A stretch of 64,000 nucleotides of DNA from Microbispora sp. ZYX-F-249 (GCF_039649665.1 NZ_JBDJAW010000005.1:1-64000); one strand, 5' to 3'; positions 16,095-25,299 are shown, counted from the first letter of the stretch. Notes: generated by a model from the letters alone, not told the origin. Made by a program: numbers and translations.

Positions 16095-16361
16095 ATGCGT
16101 GATCCTGAGTTGGTCTCGTGCGCGCAGCGGGCCGCCGGTGAGCTGGAGCGGGCCTGGGCCTACTGGAGGGAGAGCCGGGGGCTCGGCAACGAGGACGTCG
16201 CCGAGTCGGTGGCGAGCTACGTCGCCCACTCGATCGACCACCCCTGGGGACGGCCCCGCGTGGTGCTGGGCCTCGACGCCGAGGACGCCCGTGAGCTGGC
16301 CGCTCTCCTGCACCGGCAGGAGGTCCCCGAGCCGGCGTGGGCGGGCAGGTTTCCGGCATAA
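16095..16361 (+). CDS. Small acidic hypothetical protein
   Basis: 88 residues, soluble, helical by composition ('ELERAWAYWRESRGLGNED', 'AEDARELAALLHRQEVPEP'). No domain recognised. ATG 16095 follows GGGGGG at about 5 nt, and codon bias matches the neighbours. It lies between the lacI-type gene and an amidase on the same strand. Confidence 0.65.
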   Translation: MRDPELVSCAQRAAGELERAWAYWRESRGLGNEDVAESVASYVAHSIDHPWGRPRVVLGLDAEDARELAALLHRQEVPEPAWAGRFPA

Positions 16362-16427
16362 CGGTCTGATCACGACTCTGTTCCGGTTAGGTTGGAAAGA
16401 CTGCACCTCCGGGAAGGGATTTCGACC

Positions 16428-17366
16428 GTGATCAGACGACCACTCGCCGCCGCAGCACTGGCCCTGTGCGGGGTCGGAGCCGTCGCCTGCGGCGGCGGTG
16501 AGGTCTCCGGCACGGGGGCCTCCGCCCCCGCCGCCGTCACGCCCCAGGTCGGGCAGCCGGCCGCGACGCAGAACCGGGCGGCCGACACGGCGGGGCAGGG
16601 AGCGTCCCGGCCCGCCGGCTCCGAGACGGACATCACGACCGTCCCCGACACCCGTACGGCCGCCGCCACCGAGACCGCCAGCACCGAGACCGCCGCCAAG
16701 CCGCTGGCCGGAAAGCGCGTCGTGATCGATCCCGGCCACAACGGCGGGAACTACCGCCATGCCCGGGAGATCAACAAGCTCGTCGACATCTCCAACCAGA
16801 AGAAGGCCTGCGACACGACCGGCACGTCGACCAACGACGGCTACACCGAGGCGGCCTTCACCTGGGACGTGTCCACCAAGCTCGCGAAGCTCCTGAAGGC
16901 CCGGGGAGCCACGGTCACGCTCACCCGGTCGAGCAAGACCCCATGGGGTCCCTGCATCGACAAGCGGGCCGCAATCGGGAACGAGAACGACGCGGACGCG
17001 GCGATCTCCATCCACGGCGACGGCGCGGCGGCGAACCTGCACGGGTTCCACATCATCATGCCGAAGAAGATCGGCGGGCCGGTCGACGCGGTCGTGGAGG
17101 ACTCGGCGCGGCTCGGACAGGACGTGCGGGACGCCTTCCATGAGCGCACCGGCCTGCCGTACTCGAACTACATCGGCAAGCAGGCGCTGAACTACCGCAG
17201 CGACCTCGGCGGGCTCAACCTGTCGAGGGTGCCGAAGATCTTCATCGAGTGCGGCAACATGCGGAACGCGACCGACGCCGCCAAGTTCAAGAACCGGGAC
17301 TTCCGCAAGCGGATGGCCGAGGCACTGGCGCAGGGCCTGGAGAAGTACCTCACCTCCGCCCGCTGA
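16428..17366 (+). CDS. N-acetylmuramoyl-L-alanine amidase (Amidase_3) lipoprotein
   Basis: Zn-dependent peptidoglycan amidase that cuts the bond between MurNAc and L-Ala. About 312 residues: lipoprotein signal peptide with lipobox 'VGAVAC', a Thr/Ala/Pro-rich linker (residues ~25-100), then Amidase_3 with zinc ligands in 'VVIDPGHNGGNY' and 'NDGYTEAAFTWDV', 'AAISIHGDGAA' and the C-terminal 'IFIECGNMRN' (catalytic Glu). GTG 16428 follows GGGAAGGG. Likely cell-envelope remodelling. Confidence 0.9.
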   Translation: MIRRPLAAAALALCGVGAVACGGGEVSGTGASAPAAVTPQVGQPAATQNRAADTAGQGASRPAGSETDITTVPDTRTAAATETASTETAAKPLAGKRVVIDPGHNGGNYRHAREINKLVDISNQKKACDTTGTSTNDGYTEAAFTWDVSTKLAKLLKARGATVTLTRSSKTPWGPCIDKRAAIGNENDADAAISIHGDGAAANLHGFHIIMPKKIGGPVDAVVEDSARLGQDVRDAFHERTGLPYSNYIGKQALNYRSDLGGLNLSRVPKIFIECGNMRNATDAAKFKNRDFRKRMAEALAQGLEKYLTSAR

Positions 17367-17479
17367 CCACCGGACCCTCGCCGCGGCGCGTCGGCGGCTT
17401 CTGGACGGCTCAGGGGGCCTCCAGGAGGGCTGTGGACGGGGTGACAGGGCTGTCGGTGCGGTTTGACATCATCGGCGGC

Positions 17480-19120
17480 ATGGACCACCTGCTTCCCCGG
17501 CCGAGGCTGACCGAGACCGGCTCCGGGTCTGCCGAGATCGCCCCCGGTTCCGCCGTGTCGGGCCCGGCCCCGCTCGCCGACGCCGTACGGCTCGCGCTCC
17601 CCGTCCTCGGCCTGGGGCCCGGCGACGCCGCCACGGCGGCCGTGCGGGTGGCCGAGGATCCCCGGCTCGGGCCGGAGGCGTACGCGATGACGATCGCGGG
17701 CGACGGCGTCCGCATCACGGCCAGGGACCGCGCGGGGGCCTTCTACGCCGGGCAGACGCTGCGGCAGCTCCTGCCGGCCGAGGCGTTCCGGTCGGCCCTC
17801 GTGCCCGGGACGTCCTGGACGGTCCCCTGCGGGCGGGTGGAGGACGCGCCGGGGTTCTCCTGGCGCGGCGCCCACCTCGACGTGGCGCGCAGCTTCCTGC
17901 CCAAGCGGGAGGTGCTGCGCATGATCGACCTGATGGCGCTGCACAAGCTCAACCGGCTGCACCTCCACCTGGCCGACGACCAGGGCTGGCGGGTGGAGAG
18001 CCGGGCGTTCCCGCTGCTGCACGAGGTGGGCTCGCACCGTCCGCGGACGATCACCAGCCACAGAGGGGAGGAACTCGCCTTCGACGGCGTCCCCCACGGC
18101 GGCCACTACACGCTGGCCGACCTCGCGGAGATCGCGGCGTACGCCCGGGCGCGGGCGGTCACCGTCGTGCCGGAGATCGACGTGCCGGGGCACGCCTCCG
18201 CCGTGCTGGCCGCCTACCCCGCGCTGGCCGCCCGGCCGCAGGAGCGCTACGAGGTGCTGGACCGGTGGGGCATCTCGTCGGCGATCCTGTCCCCGCTTCC
18301 GGCGACCGTCGACTTCCTGACCACCGTCTTCGCCGAGATCGCCGGCGCGCTGGGCGACGTGCCGTACTTCCACATCGGCGGGGACGAGTGCGTGCTGGAC
18401 GACTGGGCGGCGTCGGCGGAGATCTCGGCCTACCAGGCGTCGCTCGGCCTGGAGAGCGTGGGCGGCCTGCACGCGTGGTTCCTGCGGCGGCTCGCCGACG
18501 CACTGGCCGAGCGCGGCAGCCGCACGGTGGTGTGGGACGAGGCGTTCGTCAGCGGCAGGCTGCGGCCGGACACGATCGTCATGCCGTGGCGTGGCGAGCA
18601 TGTCGGGCGCCGGGCCGCGGCGGCGGGGCACGACGTGGTGGCGACGCCGGTCTTCCCGATGTACTTCGACTACGCCGAGGCCGCCTCGCCCGAGGAACCG
18701 GCCGGGCTGGGCGACGCGATCACCGTGGCCGACGTGGCGGCCTTCGCCCCGGCGCCGTCGGCATGGCCGGAGGAGGACCGGGCCCGGGTGATCGGCGTCC
18801 AGTTCCAGCTGTGGAGCGAGCGCATCCCGGACGGGCGGACGCTCGACTACCGCGCCTGGCCCCGGGGGTGCGCGGCGGCGGAGATCGCCTGGACCGGCGG
18901 CCCGGCCGGGACCGAGGACTTCTTCCGCCGCCTCGACGCCCACCTCGCGCGGCTTGACGCGTTCGGCGTGGAATACCGCCCGCTCTCCGGCCCGAGGCCC
19001 TGGCAGCGGGGCGGCACCGGGTGGCGCCGCCACCGCCCGGGCGCCGTCGCGGTGCACGACGTGATGCGCCACCTGCACGAGCTCAGCCTGTCGGCCGACT
19101 CCACCCGGCCCAGCATGTGA
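17480..19120 (+). CDS. Beta-N-acetylhexosaminidase, GH20
   Basis: Hydrolyses terminal N-acetylhexosamine from chitin or peptidoglycan fragments by substrate-assisted catalysis. About 546 residues: N-terminal GH20b domain (to ~120), then the GH20 barrel with 'RGAHLDVARSFLP', 'LHLHLADDQGWRVES', 'VVPEIDVPGHA' and the catalytic pair Asp302-Glu303 in 'HIGGDECVLDDW'. There is no signal peptide, so it is probably cytoplasmic and handles imported sugars. ATG 17480 has no ribosome-binding site. It follows the amidase, which suits cell-wall recycling. Confidence 0.92.
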   Translation: MDHLLPRPRLTETGSGSAEIAPGSAVSGPAPLADAVRLALPVLGLGPGDAATAAVRVAEDPRLGPEAYAMTIAGDGVRITARDRAGAFYAGQTLRQLLPAEAFRSALVPGTSWTVPCGRVEDAPGFSWRGAHLDVARSFLPKREVLRMIDLMALHKLNRLHLHLADDQGWRVESRAFPLLHEVGSHRPRTITSHRGEELAFDGVPHGGHYTLADLAEIAAYARARAVTVVPEIDVPGHASAVLAAYPALAARPQERYEVLDRWGISSAILSPLPATVDFLTTVFAEIAGALGDVPYFHIGGDECVLDDWAASAEISAYQASLGLESVGGLHAWFLRRLADALAERGSRTVVWDEAFVSGRLRPDTIVMPWRGEHVGRRAAAAGHDVVATPVFPMYFDYAEAASPEEPAGLGDAITVADVAAFAPAPSAWPEEDRARVIGVQFQLWSERIPDGRTLDYRAWPRGCAAAEIAWTGGPAGTEDFFRRLDAHLARLDAFGVEYRPLSGPRPWQRGGTGWRRHRPGAVAVHDVMRHLHELSLSADSTRPSM

Positions 19121-19169
19121 CGCCGCACGCCGCCTCCGACTCCACACCGCCTTCCACCACCGCGCCGCA

Positions 19170-19254
19170 GTCAACGCCGCACCGCCGTCAACGCCGCACC
19201 GCCGTCAACGCCGCACCGCCGTCAACGCCGCGCCGCCGTCAATGCCGCGCCGCC
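19170..19254. repeat. 17-bp tandem repeat, five copies
   Basis: Unit GTCAACGCCGCACCGCC at 19170, 19187 and 19204 (identical), then 19221 and 19238 with one and two substitutions. The array overlaps the last codons and stop of the minus-strand DUF4037 gene. The 17-bp period is not a multiple of three, so copy-number changes would alter the reading frame. Confidence 0.85.
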
Positions 19255-20336
19255 TGGGCGACCCGCCGCACACGTGGCCGGTCGCACAGCACGTCGGTGC
19301 TGTCGACGTACTGGTCCACCGCGCCCGTGAGAGGCAACCGCCGCACCTCCGGGTCGGCGATGGTCTCCAGCAGCGCCTCGGTGAAGCGCTCGGCGCGCAG
19401 CACCCGGTAGGGCCGGTCGTGGTAGGGCCTGGTGCGCGGATCGACGGGTGCGGTGAGGCCGAGGGCGTTGTGCAGGGCCGCGAGTGCCTCGTAGGCGGCG
19501 GCGAGGTGGCGCTCGCGCTCCCGCCGGTGGGTGGCCGACACGGCCGCCCTGAGCACCGGCGCCAGCGCGGGGCCGCACGGCAGGGCGGCGAACGCGCTGC
19601 CCAGCCACTTGCCGTACGGCGGGTAGCGGCGGTGCATGAGCAGGGCGAGCCGGATGAGATCCCGCACCAGACGGGCGCAGATGACGGCGGAGCCCAGTTC
19701 GTCGCCGGCCTCGCCGGCACGGCCCACGAACGCCTCCTCCTGGGCGATCCGCCGCCACTGGCAGGCCAGGACGTAGCGCCAGACGTCGCCGGGATACCAG
19801 GCGAGGCGCCGCCGGACCGGCAGGAGCAGGCCCAGGCCGTCGTGGAAGACCTCTCCCGTCGTGATCTCCGCGAGCGTCTGGGTTGGTGTCGCCAGCCAGT
19901 CGCACAGGCCGACACCCGCGATCGGATCGTACCCGAGGTGCCCGGTGAGCCACGCGGTCAGATCGGCCACCACCACTCCGTGCCGGAGCGGTCCGTCCGT
20001 CGTCTCCATCCGGCGGGTGCCGTCGGCCCCAACCGGGCCGAAGTTCGTGGGGTAGCCGAGGAATCGCGGCGGTAGGTTCTCGGCGAGCGCGGCGTCCACG
20101 GCCTCGCCGTGGGCGGCGGCGTCCGCACCGCTCAGGAACAGCTGCAGCCGAGGGCCCCAGTCGTGGTCGGTGGACCGATCGCTGTCATACCCGAGCACCT
20201 CGGAGCCCGGGCCGAGGAGGGCCGCCGTGTGGATGAGGCCGCCGAAGCGCCGCGCCAGCAGCGGCGCCACCGCCTCCAGGTAGAACCGCCGCGACAGCTC
20301 CAGTCCGCGCACGTGCCCGTCTCCCACAGCCGACAT
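19239..20336 (-). CDS. DUF4037 domain protein (nucleotidyltransferase-like fold)
   Basis: About 365 residues. The N-terminal half has 'LLGPGSEVLGYDSDRSTDH' followed by 'DWGPRLQLFL', a G-S-x(n)-D-x-D pattern like MNT/ANT-type nucleotidyltransferases. The C-terminal half matches DUF4037 ('YPGDVWRYVLACQWRRIAQ', 'LVRDLIRLALLMHRRYPPY'). It may transfer a nucleotide to a small molecule, but no substrate is known. ATG 20336 is chosen as the first Met of the conserved part. The stop codon lies inside the 17-bp repeat array. Confidence 0.8.
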   Translation of the reverse strand: MSAVGDGHVRGLELSRRFYLEAVAPLLARRFGGLIHTAALLGPGSEVLGYDSDRSTDHDWGPRLQLFLSGADAAAHGEAVDAALAENLPPRFLGYPTNFGPVGADGTRRMETTDGPLRHGVVVADLTAWLTGHLGYDPIAGVGLCDWLATPTQTLAEITTGEVFHDGLGLLLPVRRRLAWYPGDVWRYVLACQWRRIAQEEAFVGRAGEAGDELGSAVICARLVRDLIRLALLMHRRYPPYGKWLGSAFAALPCGPALAPVLRAAVSATHRRERERHLAAAYEALAALHNALGLTAPVDPRTRPYHDRPYRVLRAERFTEALLETIADPEVRRLPLTGAVDQYVDSTDVLCDRPRVRRVAQAARH

Positions 20337-20446
20337 CGTCCGCAGGACGCGTCCCAGGGCGCAACCGGCTTTCCCCGGTGTGACCCCCTGCTCGGCGCCG
20401 CGGCCGCGCGCACTCCGGCACGCCGGGGATGCGGCGGGGAGGGATG

Positions 20447-20917
20447 TCACGTCCCGTCGAGGACCTCGGCGACGATGGCGGCGGCGATCTTCTCGGCGTC
20501 CAGGCCCTGGTGGGCGTCGATGACCTCGCGAATCCTCGTCGTCAGGAGTTGGTCGGCGTGGGCGGCGTCGCCGATGTGGCGGGCGGCCACCGCGACCGCG
20601 GCCGCGAGCTCGTAGGCCTCGTCCGGGCCGAGACCTTGGGGATCGGCCTCCACGAGAACGCGTGCGCCGTTCTTGGGGGAGACGCGGACCTTCCACCGTC
20701 CGGAGGTGCCGGAGACCGACAGGGTGTCCTTCCGCAGGGCGGGCGGGAACAGGACGACGGCCATCCGGCCCGCCGCGGCGAGGATGCGCTCGGCGAGCCG
20801 CCGGGCGTCCTTCTTGGCGACGACGATCCTCGCGGAGCGGTTGACGATGCTCACCGAGTCACCGCTGTCCGCCACGGCGATCCGCTCGCCGTCGGCCTGG
20901 TCGTAGATGGCGCTCAT
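20447..20917 (-). CDS. Hypothetical protein, 156 residues
   Basis: No family recognised. The sequence shows a beta-rich first half ('GERIAVADSGDSVSIVNRS') and a helical second half ('AYELAAAVAVAARHIGDAA', 'AEKIAAAIVAEVLDG'). ATG 20917 is taken, though no clear ribosome-binding site is present; an upstream in-frame Met about 19 codons earlier is possible. It lies upstream of and codirectional with the DUF4037 gene, so the two may form an operon. Confidence 0.65.
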   Translation of the reverse strand: MSAIYDQADGERIAVADSGDSVSIVNRSARIVVAKKDARRLAERILAAAGRMAVVLFPPALRKDTLSVSGTSGRWKVRVSPKNGARVLVEADPQGLGPDEAYELAAAVAVAARHIGDAAHADQLLTTRIREVIDAHQGLDAEKIAAAIVAEVLDGT

Positions 20918-21046
20918 GCGTGGGGGCCGCTCGCTTGGCAGTTTGTCGGGGCGGGCTGTGATACTCCCGCCCATGCATGATCTCGTACTTTCCGAGGACA
21001 TGATCGCGGCCTGTCCTCCGGGTACGGGCCGTCACGGGCGGCGGAC

Positions 21047-21907
21047 ATGAGGAGGTCCGGCCGGTTCGGCCTCCGCCCGAGCGCGGAGGAGTGGCGGCGG
21101 GATTGGATCGCCCGCGGCGAGCTGCGCGACCGGCGGTTCGAGCTGCCGGCCGGAGTGTCGAGCGTGACCTTCGACGGCGCACGGCTGATCGACGTGGACT
21201 TCTCCGGTCTCCGGTTCGCCGACTTCGGCTCTCATGCCGCCGAGTTCGACGGATGCGACTTCTCCGGCACCACCTTCGAGGAGCTGTCGATGGGCATCGG
21301 CCTCCGGCGGACCTGGCGGGGCGAACGGTGGCCGCAGTCGGTCTTCCGCGACTGCGTGTTCCGGCGTACGCGCTTCGCGCCGCTCACCTTCTTCGGCAAC
21401 GTCCGGTTCGAGCGGTGCGTGTTCGACCGGTCCCGGTTGAGGCAGCAGACGTCCACGACGGAGGCGGAGTTCGTCGACTGCGTGTTCTCCGGCCGGCTCC
21501 GCGAGATCAACTTCTGGGGCCGTCCCACTCGTAACCTGGCCGCGCTGGGCAGGGCGCGCAACGCGTTCTCCGGCAACGACTTCACCACCGCCGAGCTGGA
21601 CTACGTCGCCTTCAAGCACATCGACCTGCACGCGCAGCGCTGGCCCGGCCCGCCCGGCTACGCGCTCCTCGACCGCGTGAGCGCGCGGGTGCGGGCGGTG
21701 CTGCCGCTCGTGGAGACCTGGCCGGACGACAGGCACCGGGAGGAGGCCCGCTTCAGCCTGGAGTTCCTCGCCGGCAGCGCCGTGGAGCACAACGACGACC
21801 ACGCGGTGGTGAGCCCGCTCGACATGGGCCGCAGGCTGCCGCCCGCCCTGCGCGAGGAGCTGTTCGAGGCGCTCAGGGGCACATCCAGCAATACATCTCC
21901 TGGTTGA
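21047..21907 (+). CDS. Pentapeptide-repeat-like protein
   Basis: 286 residues. The middle (about 35-190) shows degenerate A(D/N)FxG-type pentapeptides such as 'VTFDGARLIDVDFSGLRFA', 'AAEFDGCDFSGTTFEEL' and 'VFRDCVFRRTRFAPLTFF', predicting a right-handed quadrilateral beta-helix; the C-terminal ~90 residues are helical. Proteins of this fold sometimes mimic DNA, but no specific role can be assigned. The 3' end overlaps the convergent gene at 21873 by 35 bp. Confidence 0.75.
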   Translation: MRRSGRFGLRPSAEEWRRDWIARGELRDRRFELPAGVSSVTFDGARLIDVDFSGLRFADFGSHAAEFDGCDFSGTTFEELSMGIGLRRTWRGERWPQSVFRDCVFRRTRFAPLTFFGNVRFERCVFDRSRLRQQTSTTEAEFVDCVFSGRLREINFWGRPTRNLAALGRARNAFSGNDFTTAELDYVAFKHIDLHAQRWPGPPGYALLDRVSARVRAVLPLVETWPDDRHREEARFSLEFLAGSAVEHNDDHAVVSPLDMGRRLPPALREELFEALRGTSSNTSPG

Positions 21908-22268
21908 GCCGTACGGCGGTGCGGGCCAGGTCGCGCAGCTCCGTGACCCGCTCGATCTCGAACTCGTCGAGCAGCTCCTCGTCGGCGTACTCGCGCAGCC
22001 GCGCGTCGTCGACGGCGGCGAGCGCCTCGACGGTGCCGGACGCCATGCGCTCCAGGGCCGGCCCTTCTTCCTCGTCCACCACGACCGTCTCGGTGTCGCC
22101 GAACTCGCTGAGGTCGCGTCCGCTGAGCTCGGCGACCAGCGTGCCGAGCTCGTCGAGCCACCCCTTGCAGTCGACGTACGGCAGGCCGGCGGCCCCCGGC
22201 CCGCCCGAGAGGGCACGCCGGGCGGACTGCTCGGAATCGGCGATGAAGTAGTCGACCAGAACGCCCAT
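21873..22268 (-). CDS. Acidic hypothetical protein
   Basis: About 131 residues, soluble, acidic ('DTETVVVDEEEGPALERM', 'LREYADEELLDEFEIERV'). It starts with 'MGVLVDYFIADSEQSARRAL', an opening I associate with uncharacterised actinobacterial proteins. ATG 22268 has AAGGTG upstream; an earlier ATG exists at 22289. No domain recognised. It ends with two Cys close together ('YCWMCP'). Overlaps the pentapeptide gene tail to tail. Confidence 0.7.
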   Translation of the reverse strand: MGVLVDYFIADSEQSARRALSGGPGAAGLPYVDCKGWLDELGTLVAELSGRDLSEFGDTETVVVDEEEGPALERMASGTVEALAAVDDARLREYADEELLDEFEIERVTELRDLARTAVRLNQEMYCWMCP

Positions 22269-22309
22269 GCCGGACACCTTATCGATCACGGCACGGACCC
22301 GGCCGGGGC

Positions 22310-22507
22310 TCAGACGAGGGTGTAGCCGGCCTCCTCGACGGCCTTGCGCACCGCGTCGTCGGCGACGTCGCCGGAGACCTCGAGGCGGCCGCTGTCCAGG
22401 TCGACCTCGACGCCGGTGACCCCGGGGACCTCGCCGACCTCCTCCTTGACCGAGCTCACGCAGTGGCCGCAGGTCATGCCCTGCACGGTGTAGGTCTTCA
22501 CGCTCAT
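22310..22507 (-). CDS. copZ: HMA-domain copper chaperone (CopZ-like)
   Basis: 65 residues forming one heavy-metal-associated domain with the metal-binding motif 'GMTCGHC' near the N-terminus and the ferredoxin-like pattern ending 'AVRKAVEEAGYTLV'. It would bind Cu(I) in the cytoplasm and pass it to a P-type ATPase or a CsoR-type repressor, neither of which is nearby. ATG 22507 follows GGAG. It lies 29 bp behind pyrD on the same strand. Confidence 0.9.
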   Translation of the reverse strand: MSVKTYTVQGMTCGHCVSSVKEEVGEVPGVTGVEVDLDSGRLEVSGDVADDAVRKAVEEAGYTLV

Positions 22508-22536
22508 GACGATCTCCATATCCGGGATGGGGGAAC

Positions 22537-23589
22537 TCATGCGGTGCGGCCGACGATCTCGCGGACCGAGCCGTAACCGTGCCGCCGCAGCCTGCGGGCC
22601 AGCTGCCGGTTGATGCGGGACGGCCACAGGGGGCCCTCGTAGATCAGGCCGGTGTATCCCTGCACGAGGGTGGCGCCGGCCAGCAGCCGCTCCCAGACGT
22701 CGTCGACGTCCTCCACGCCGCCGACGGAGACCAGCGTGAGCCTGTCGCCGGCCTTCTGGCGCAGGCGGCGCAGCACCTCCAGGGAGCGGGCCTTGAGCGG
22801 CCGTCCGGACAGGCCGCCCGCCTCCGTGCTCGCGACGCCCTCGCGGCTGATCGTGGTGTTGGTCGCGATGACGCCCGCCAGCCCGAGCTCGGTGGCGAGC
22901 TCGGCCACGGCGTCCACGTCCTCGTCCGCCAGGTCCGGCGCGATCTTCACGAGCAGCGGGGTGCGTCCGGCCGCCTCCTTGACCGCCGCGAGCAGCGGCC
23001 GCAGGCGGTCCACGGCCTGCAGGTCGCGCAGGCCCGGTGTGTTGGGCGAGCTCACGTTGACCACGAGGTAGTCGGCGAGCGGCGCCAGCCTGCGGGCGCT
23101 GTCCACGTAGTCGCGGACGGCCTCGGACTCGGGCACGACCTTGGTCTTGCCGATGTTGACGCCGACCACGGCCGGGATGTGCCGCACCCTGCGCAGCCGC
23201 TTGGCCGCGGCCGCCGCCCCGGCGTTGTTGAAGCCCATCCGGTTGATGATCGCCCGGCTCTCCCGCAGGCGGAACAGCCGCGGCCGCGGGTTGCCGGGCT
23301 GGGCGTGCGCGGTGATCGTGCCGACCTCGACGTACCCGAAGCCGAGCGCCGAGAGCGGCTCGGCGCATCCGGCGTCCTTGTCGAAGCCGGCGGCGAGCCC
23401 GAACGGCGAGGCGAAGTGGACGCCGAACGCCTGCACGCGCAGCGACTCCGCCCTCGGCGCGAGCAGCCGGTGCAGCAGCCGCACGAGAGGCGGGAACATC
23501 CCGAGCAGGCGGAGCAGCCTGATCGTGGCGTGGTGGACGGCCTCGGCGTCGAGGCGGCTCAGGACCTGCGTGAACACGAGTCGATACAT
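22537..23589 (-). CDS. pyrD: Dihydroorotate dehydrogenase (quinone), class 2
   Basis: Oxidises dihydroorotate to orotate in pyrimidine synthesis, with FMN and membrane quinone. About 350 residues; the N-terminal amphipathic helices ('[18 protein letters not shown]') are the class 2 membrane-binding extension. Further marks are '[13 protein letters not shown]', '[11 protein letters not shown]', the catalytic Ser loop '[12 protein letters not shown]' and the FMN phosphate loop 'SVGGVED'. ATG 23589 or GTG 23592 could start it; a TAGTCT box 7 nt before the ATG suggests a leaderless message. Confidence 0.96.
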   Translation of the reverse strand: MYRLVFTQVLSRLDAEAVHHATIRLLRLLGMFPPLVRLLHRLLAPRAESLRVQAFGVHFASPFGLAAGFDKDAGCAEPLSALGFGYVEVGTITAHAQPGNPRPRLFRLRESRAIINRMGFNNAGAAAAAKRLRRVRHIPAVVGVNIGKTKVVPESEAVRDYVDSARRLAPLADYLVVNVSSPNTPGLRDLQAVDRLRPLLAAVKEAAGRTPLLVKIAPDLADEDVDAVAELATELGLAGVIATNTTISREGVASTEAGGLSGRPLKARSLEVLRRLRQKAGDRLTLVSVGGVEDVDDVWERLLAGATLVQGYTGLIYEGPLWPSRINRQLARRLRRHGYGSVREIVGRTA

Positions 23590-23654
23590 CACGGCAAGAC
23601 TATCGCCCGGTCACGGCGCACCTCGGCGCGCCGGGCCTGTGGCCGTGCGCCCGG

Positions 23655-24020
23655 TCAGTTGGGCCGGGGCCGGGCCTCGGCCGTGGGCTGGGGCAGCGGC
23701 CGGTGTGACGCCGTACGGATGGAGAGCATCGCGTCGAAGCCCAGCAGTCGCAGCAGCCGCAGCACGAGCCGGGTGGGGCGGACGAAGGTCACTCCGCCGC
23801 CCCACTCCCGCACGCACGCGTCGGCCCACAGGAGGCTCCGCGCGCCCGCGCAGTCGAGGAAGCCGACCCCGGCCAGGTCGACCTCGACGGGCCCGGGCCG
23901 GTACGTCCCCAGCGTCTGCCGCAGGCAGGCACGGAACTCCGGCACCCCCGACACGTCGAGGTCGCCGCTCACGGACACATGGATGCCGGTTTCAGACGAC
24001 GTGGTCTGGATTCGCAACAT
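23655..24020 (-). CDS. STAS-domain protein (anti-anti-sigma type)
   Basis: 121 residues with a STAS fold: 'VSVSGDLDVSGVPEFRACL', then 'VEVDLAGVGFLDCAGARSLL', where SpoIIAA-like proteins carry the phosphorylatable Ser in D-S-x-G-A. Here that stretch reads D-C-A-G-A, with Cys in place of Ser, so control by a serine kinase is doubtful. The start overlaps the end of the GAF-ANTAR gene by 29 bp. Confidence 0.85.
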   Translation of the reverse strand: MLRIQTTSSETGIHVSVSGDLDVSGVPEFRACLRQTLGTYRPGPVEVDLAGVGFLDCAGARSLLWADACVREWGGGVTFVRPTRLVLRLLRLLGFDAMLSIRTASHRPLPQPTAEARPRPN

Positions 24021-24720
24021 TCCTCGGGTTCTGCTCGCCCAGCAGCTCCGCCGCGAGCTCGGATACCTTCCGTCTGCTGTCCCTGGCCTGCTTGCGCAGC
24101 CCGGTGAACGCCTGCGAGGCCGTCAGGTCGTGCTTGCCCATGAGATAGCCGATGGCACGCTCGATCACGACGCGGTAGTCCAGCGCGTACTGGAGCTGGT
24201 CGGCGAGCACGGCCTTCTCGTCCGCCTCCATCGACGCCACGAGGACCTGCTCGATCACGTGGGCGTACGCGTGGAGGGCCTGGGTGTCGCTCTCCTGCCA
24301 CTCGTGCGGCGCGTCCTGGTAGACGTTCAGGGTGCCCACGGGCACCCCGCCGAGCCGGATCGGCACTCCCGCCACCCCGCGCACCTCGGGGTGCAGCAGC
24401 TCACGCAGGGCCGGCCATCGCCGGTCGGCCCGCACGTCGACGGTCGTCACCGCGGTGTCGCCCACGTACGCCGCCACGCACGGGCCCTGGGCCGTCACCG
24501 CCTGAGCGCGCTCGAGGCTGCGGCCACGCTCGTCGGTGGCGAAGAGATAGCGGAGTGTGCGGTCCTCCTCGGCGAACATCAGCCCGGCCCCGGAGTATCC
24601 GAAAAGCCGGTCGACCACTTGGACGATGCGCTCAAGGTGGTGCACGATCCCGGTCGCCGCCCTGTCCTTCTGCAGACGTCTCAGGCTGGCGACTAGAGCC
24701 TCAGGATCGATATGGGTCAT
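23992..24720 (-). CDS. GAF-ANTAR regulator (RNA-binding antiterminator)
   Basis: About 242 residues: a GAF sensor (roughly 30-165, 'LFGYSGAGLMFAEEDRTLRY', 'VAGVPIRLGGVPVGTLNVY') followed by an ANTAR domain ('LQYALDYRVVIERAIGYLM', 'SQAFTGLRKQARDS'). ANTAR proteins bind paired hexaloop RNA hairpins to prevent termination. ATG 24720 follows GAGAGGA. It forms an operon with the overlapping STAS gene and probably the GAF gene at 24787. Confidence 0.9.
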   Translation of the reverse strand: MTHIDPEALVASLRRLQKDRAATGIVHHLERIVQVVDRLFGYSGAGLMFAEEDRTLRYLFATDERGRSLERAQAVTAQGPCVAAYVGDTAVTTVDVRADRRWPALRELLHPEVRGVAGVPIRLGGVPVGTLNVYQDAPHEWQESDTQALHAYAHVIEQVLVASMEADEKAVLADQLQYALDYRVVIERAIGYLMGKHDLTASQAFTGLRKQARDSRRKVSELAAELLGEQNPRNVANPDHVV

Positions 24721-24786
24721 TCCGTATCCTCTCGTGAACCTCACCTCGCACCGCCGTGGCCTGTGGGAGAGGTGCCGATTCGGCCA

Positions 24787-25299
24787 TCACAACTGCCCGG
24801 AGGGGGCTCGATCAGTCCTGATCTCTGCCAGGACCTGGAGAACGATGACCATCAGCTCGCCGAGACGGGAACCGGCCTGCGCCTCCGCGCGGTCCCAGAC
24901 CCGCCCGTCACGGGCGTAGAAGTCCAGGACGCCGATGAGTTCGCGATCCTCGATGAGCGGTACGGAGAGGACGGCCCGGACCGGCGGGGCGTGGACGGCC
25001 ACGTGCGGGAACCCCATGGGGCTCGCGGCGTGCAGATCGTGGATCGCGACGAGGCCGCCACTGGCGGCGCTCTCGATGGCGGGACCGTCGCCCACGGACT
25101 CTTGGGCGGACTCCAGCAGTACGCCGTCGTCGTCGGTCGCCCCGACCGCGCGGAGGCGGCCTCGACCGTCGAGCAGCATCAACGCGGCGCCGTCGACCCC
25201 GAACAGGCCGGCCATGCCGGTGAGGACGTTCTCGAGAACGGACGACGCGTCCAATGCCATCGCGAGCCCACTTTCAAATGATGAAGCGGCCGCGGACAC
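24787..25299 (-). CDS. GAF-domain sensor protein
   Basis: About 170 residues, almost entirely one GAF domain ('LFGVDGAALMLLDGRGRLRA', 'AVLSVPLIEDRELIGVLDFY'). No output domain, so it may act on partners such as the neighbouring ANTAR or STAS proteins. The start is uncertain: GTG 25299 gives the full domain, ATG 25260 would remove 13 residues. It lies 66 bp upstream of the GAF-ANTAR gene on the same strand. Confidence 0.8.
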   Translation of the reverse strand: MSAAASSFESGLAMALDASSVLENVLTGMAGLFGVDGAALMLLDGRGRLRAVGATDDDGVLLESAQESVGDGPAIESAASGGLVAIHDLHAASPMGFPHVAVHAPPVRAVLSVPLIEDRELIGVLDFYARDGRVWDRAEAQAGSRLGELMVIVLQVLAEIRTDRAPSGQL

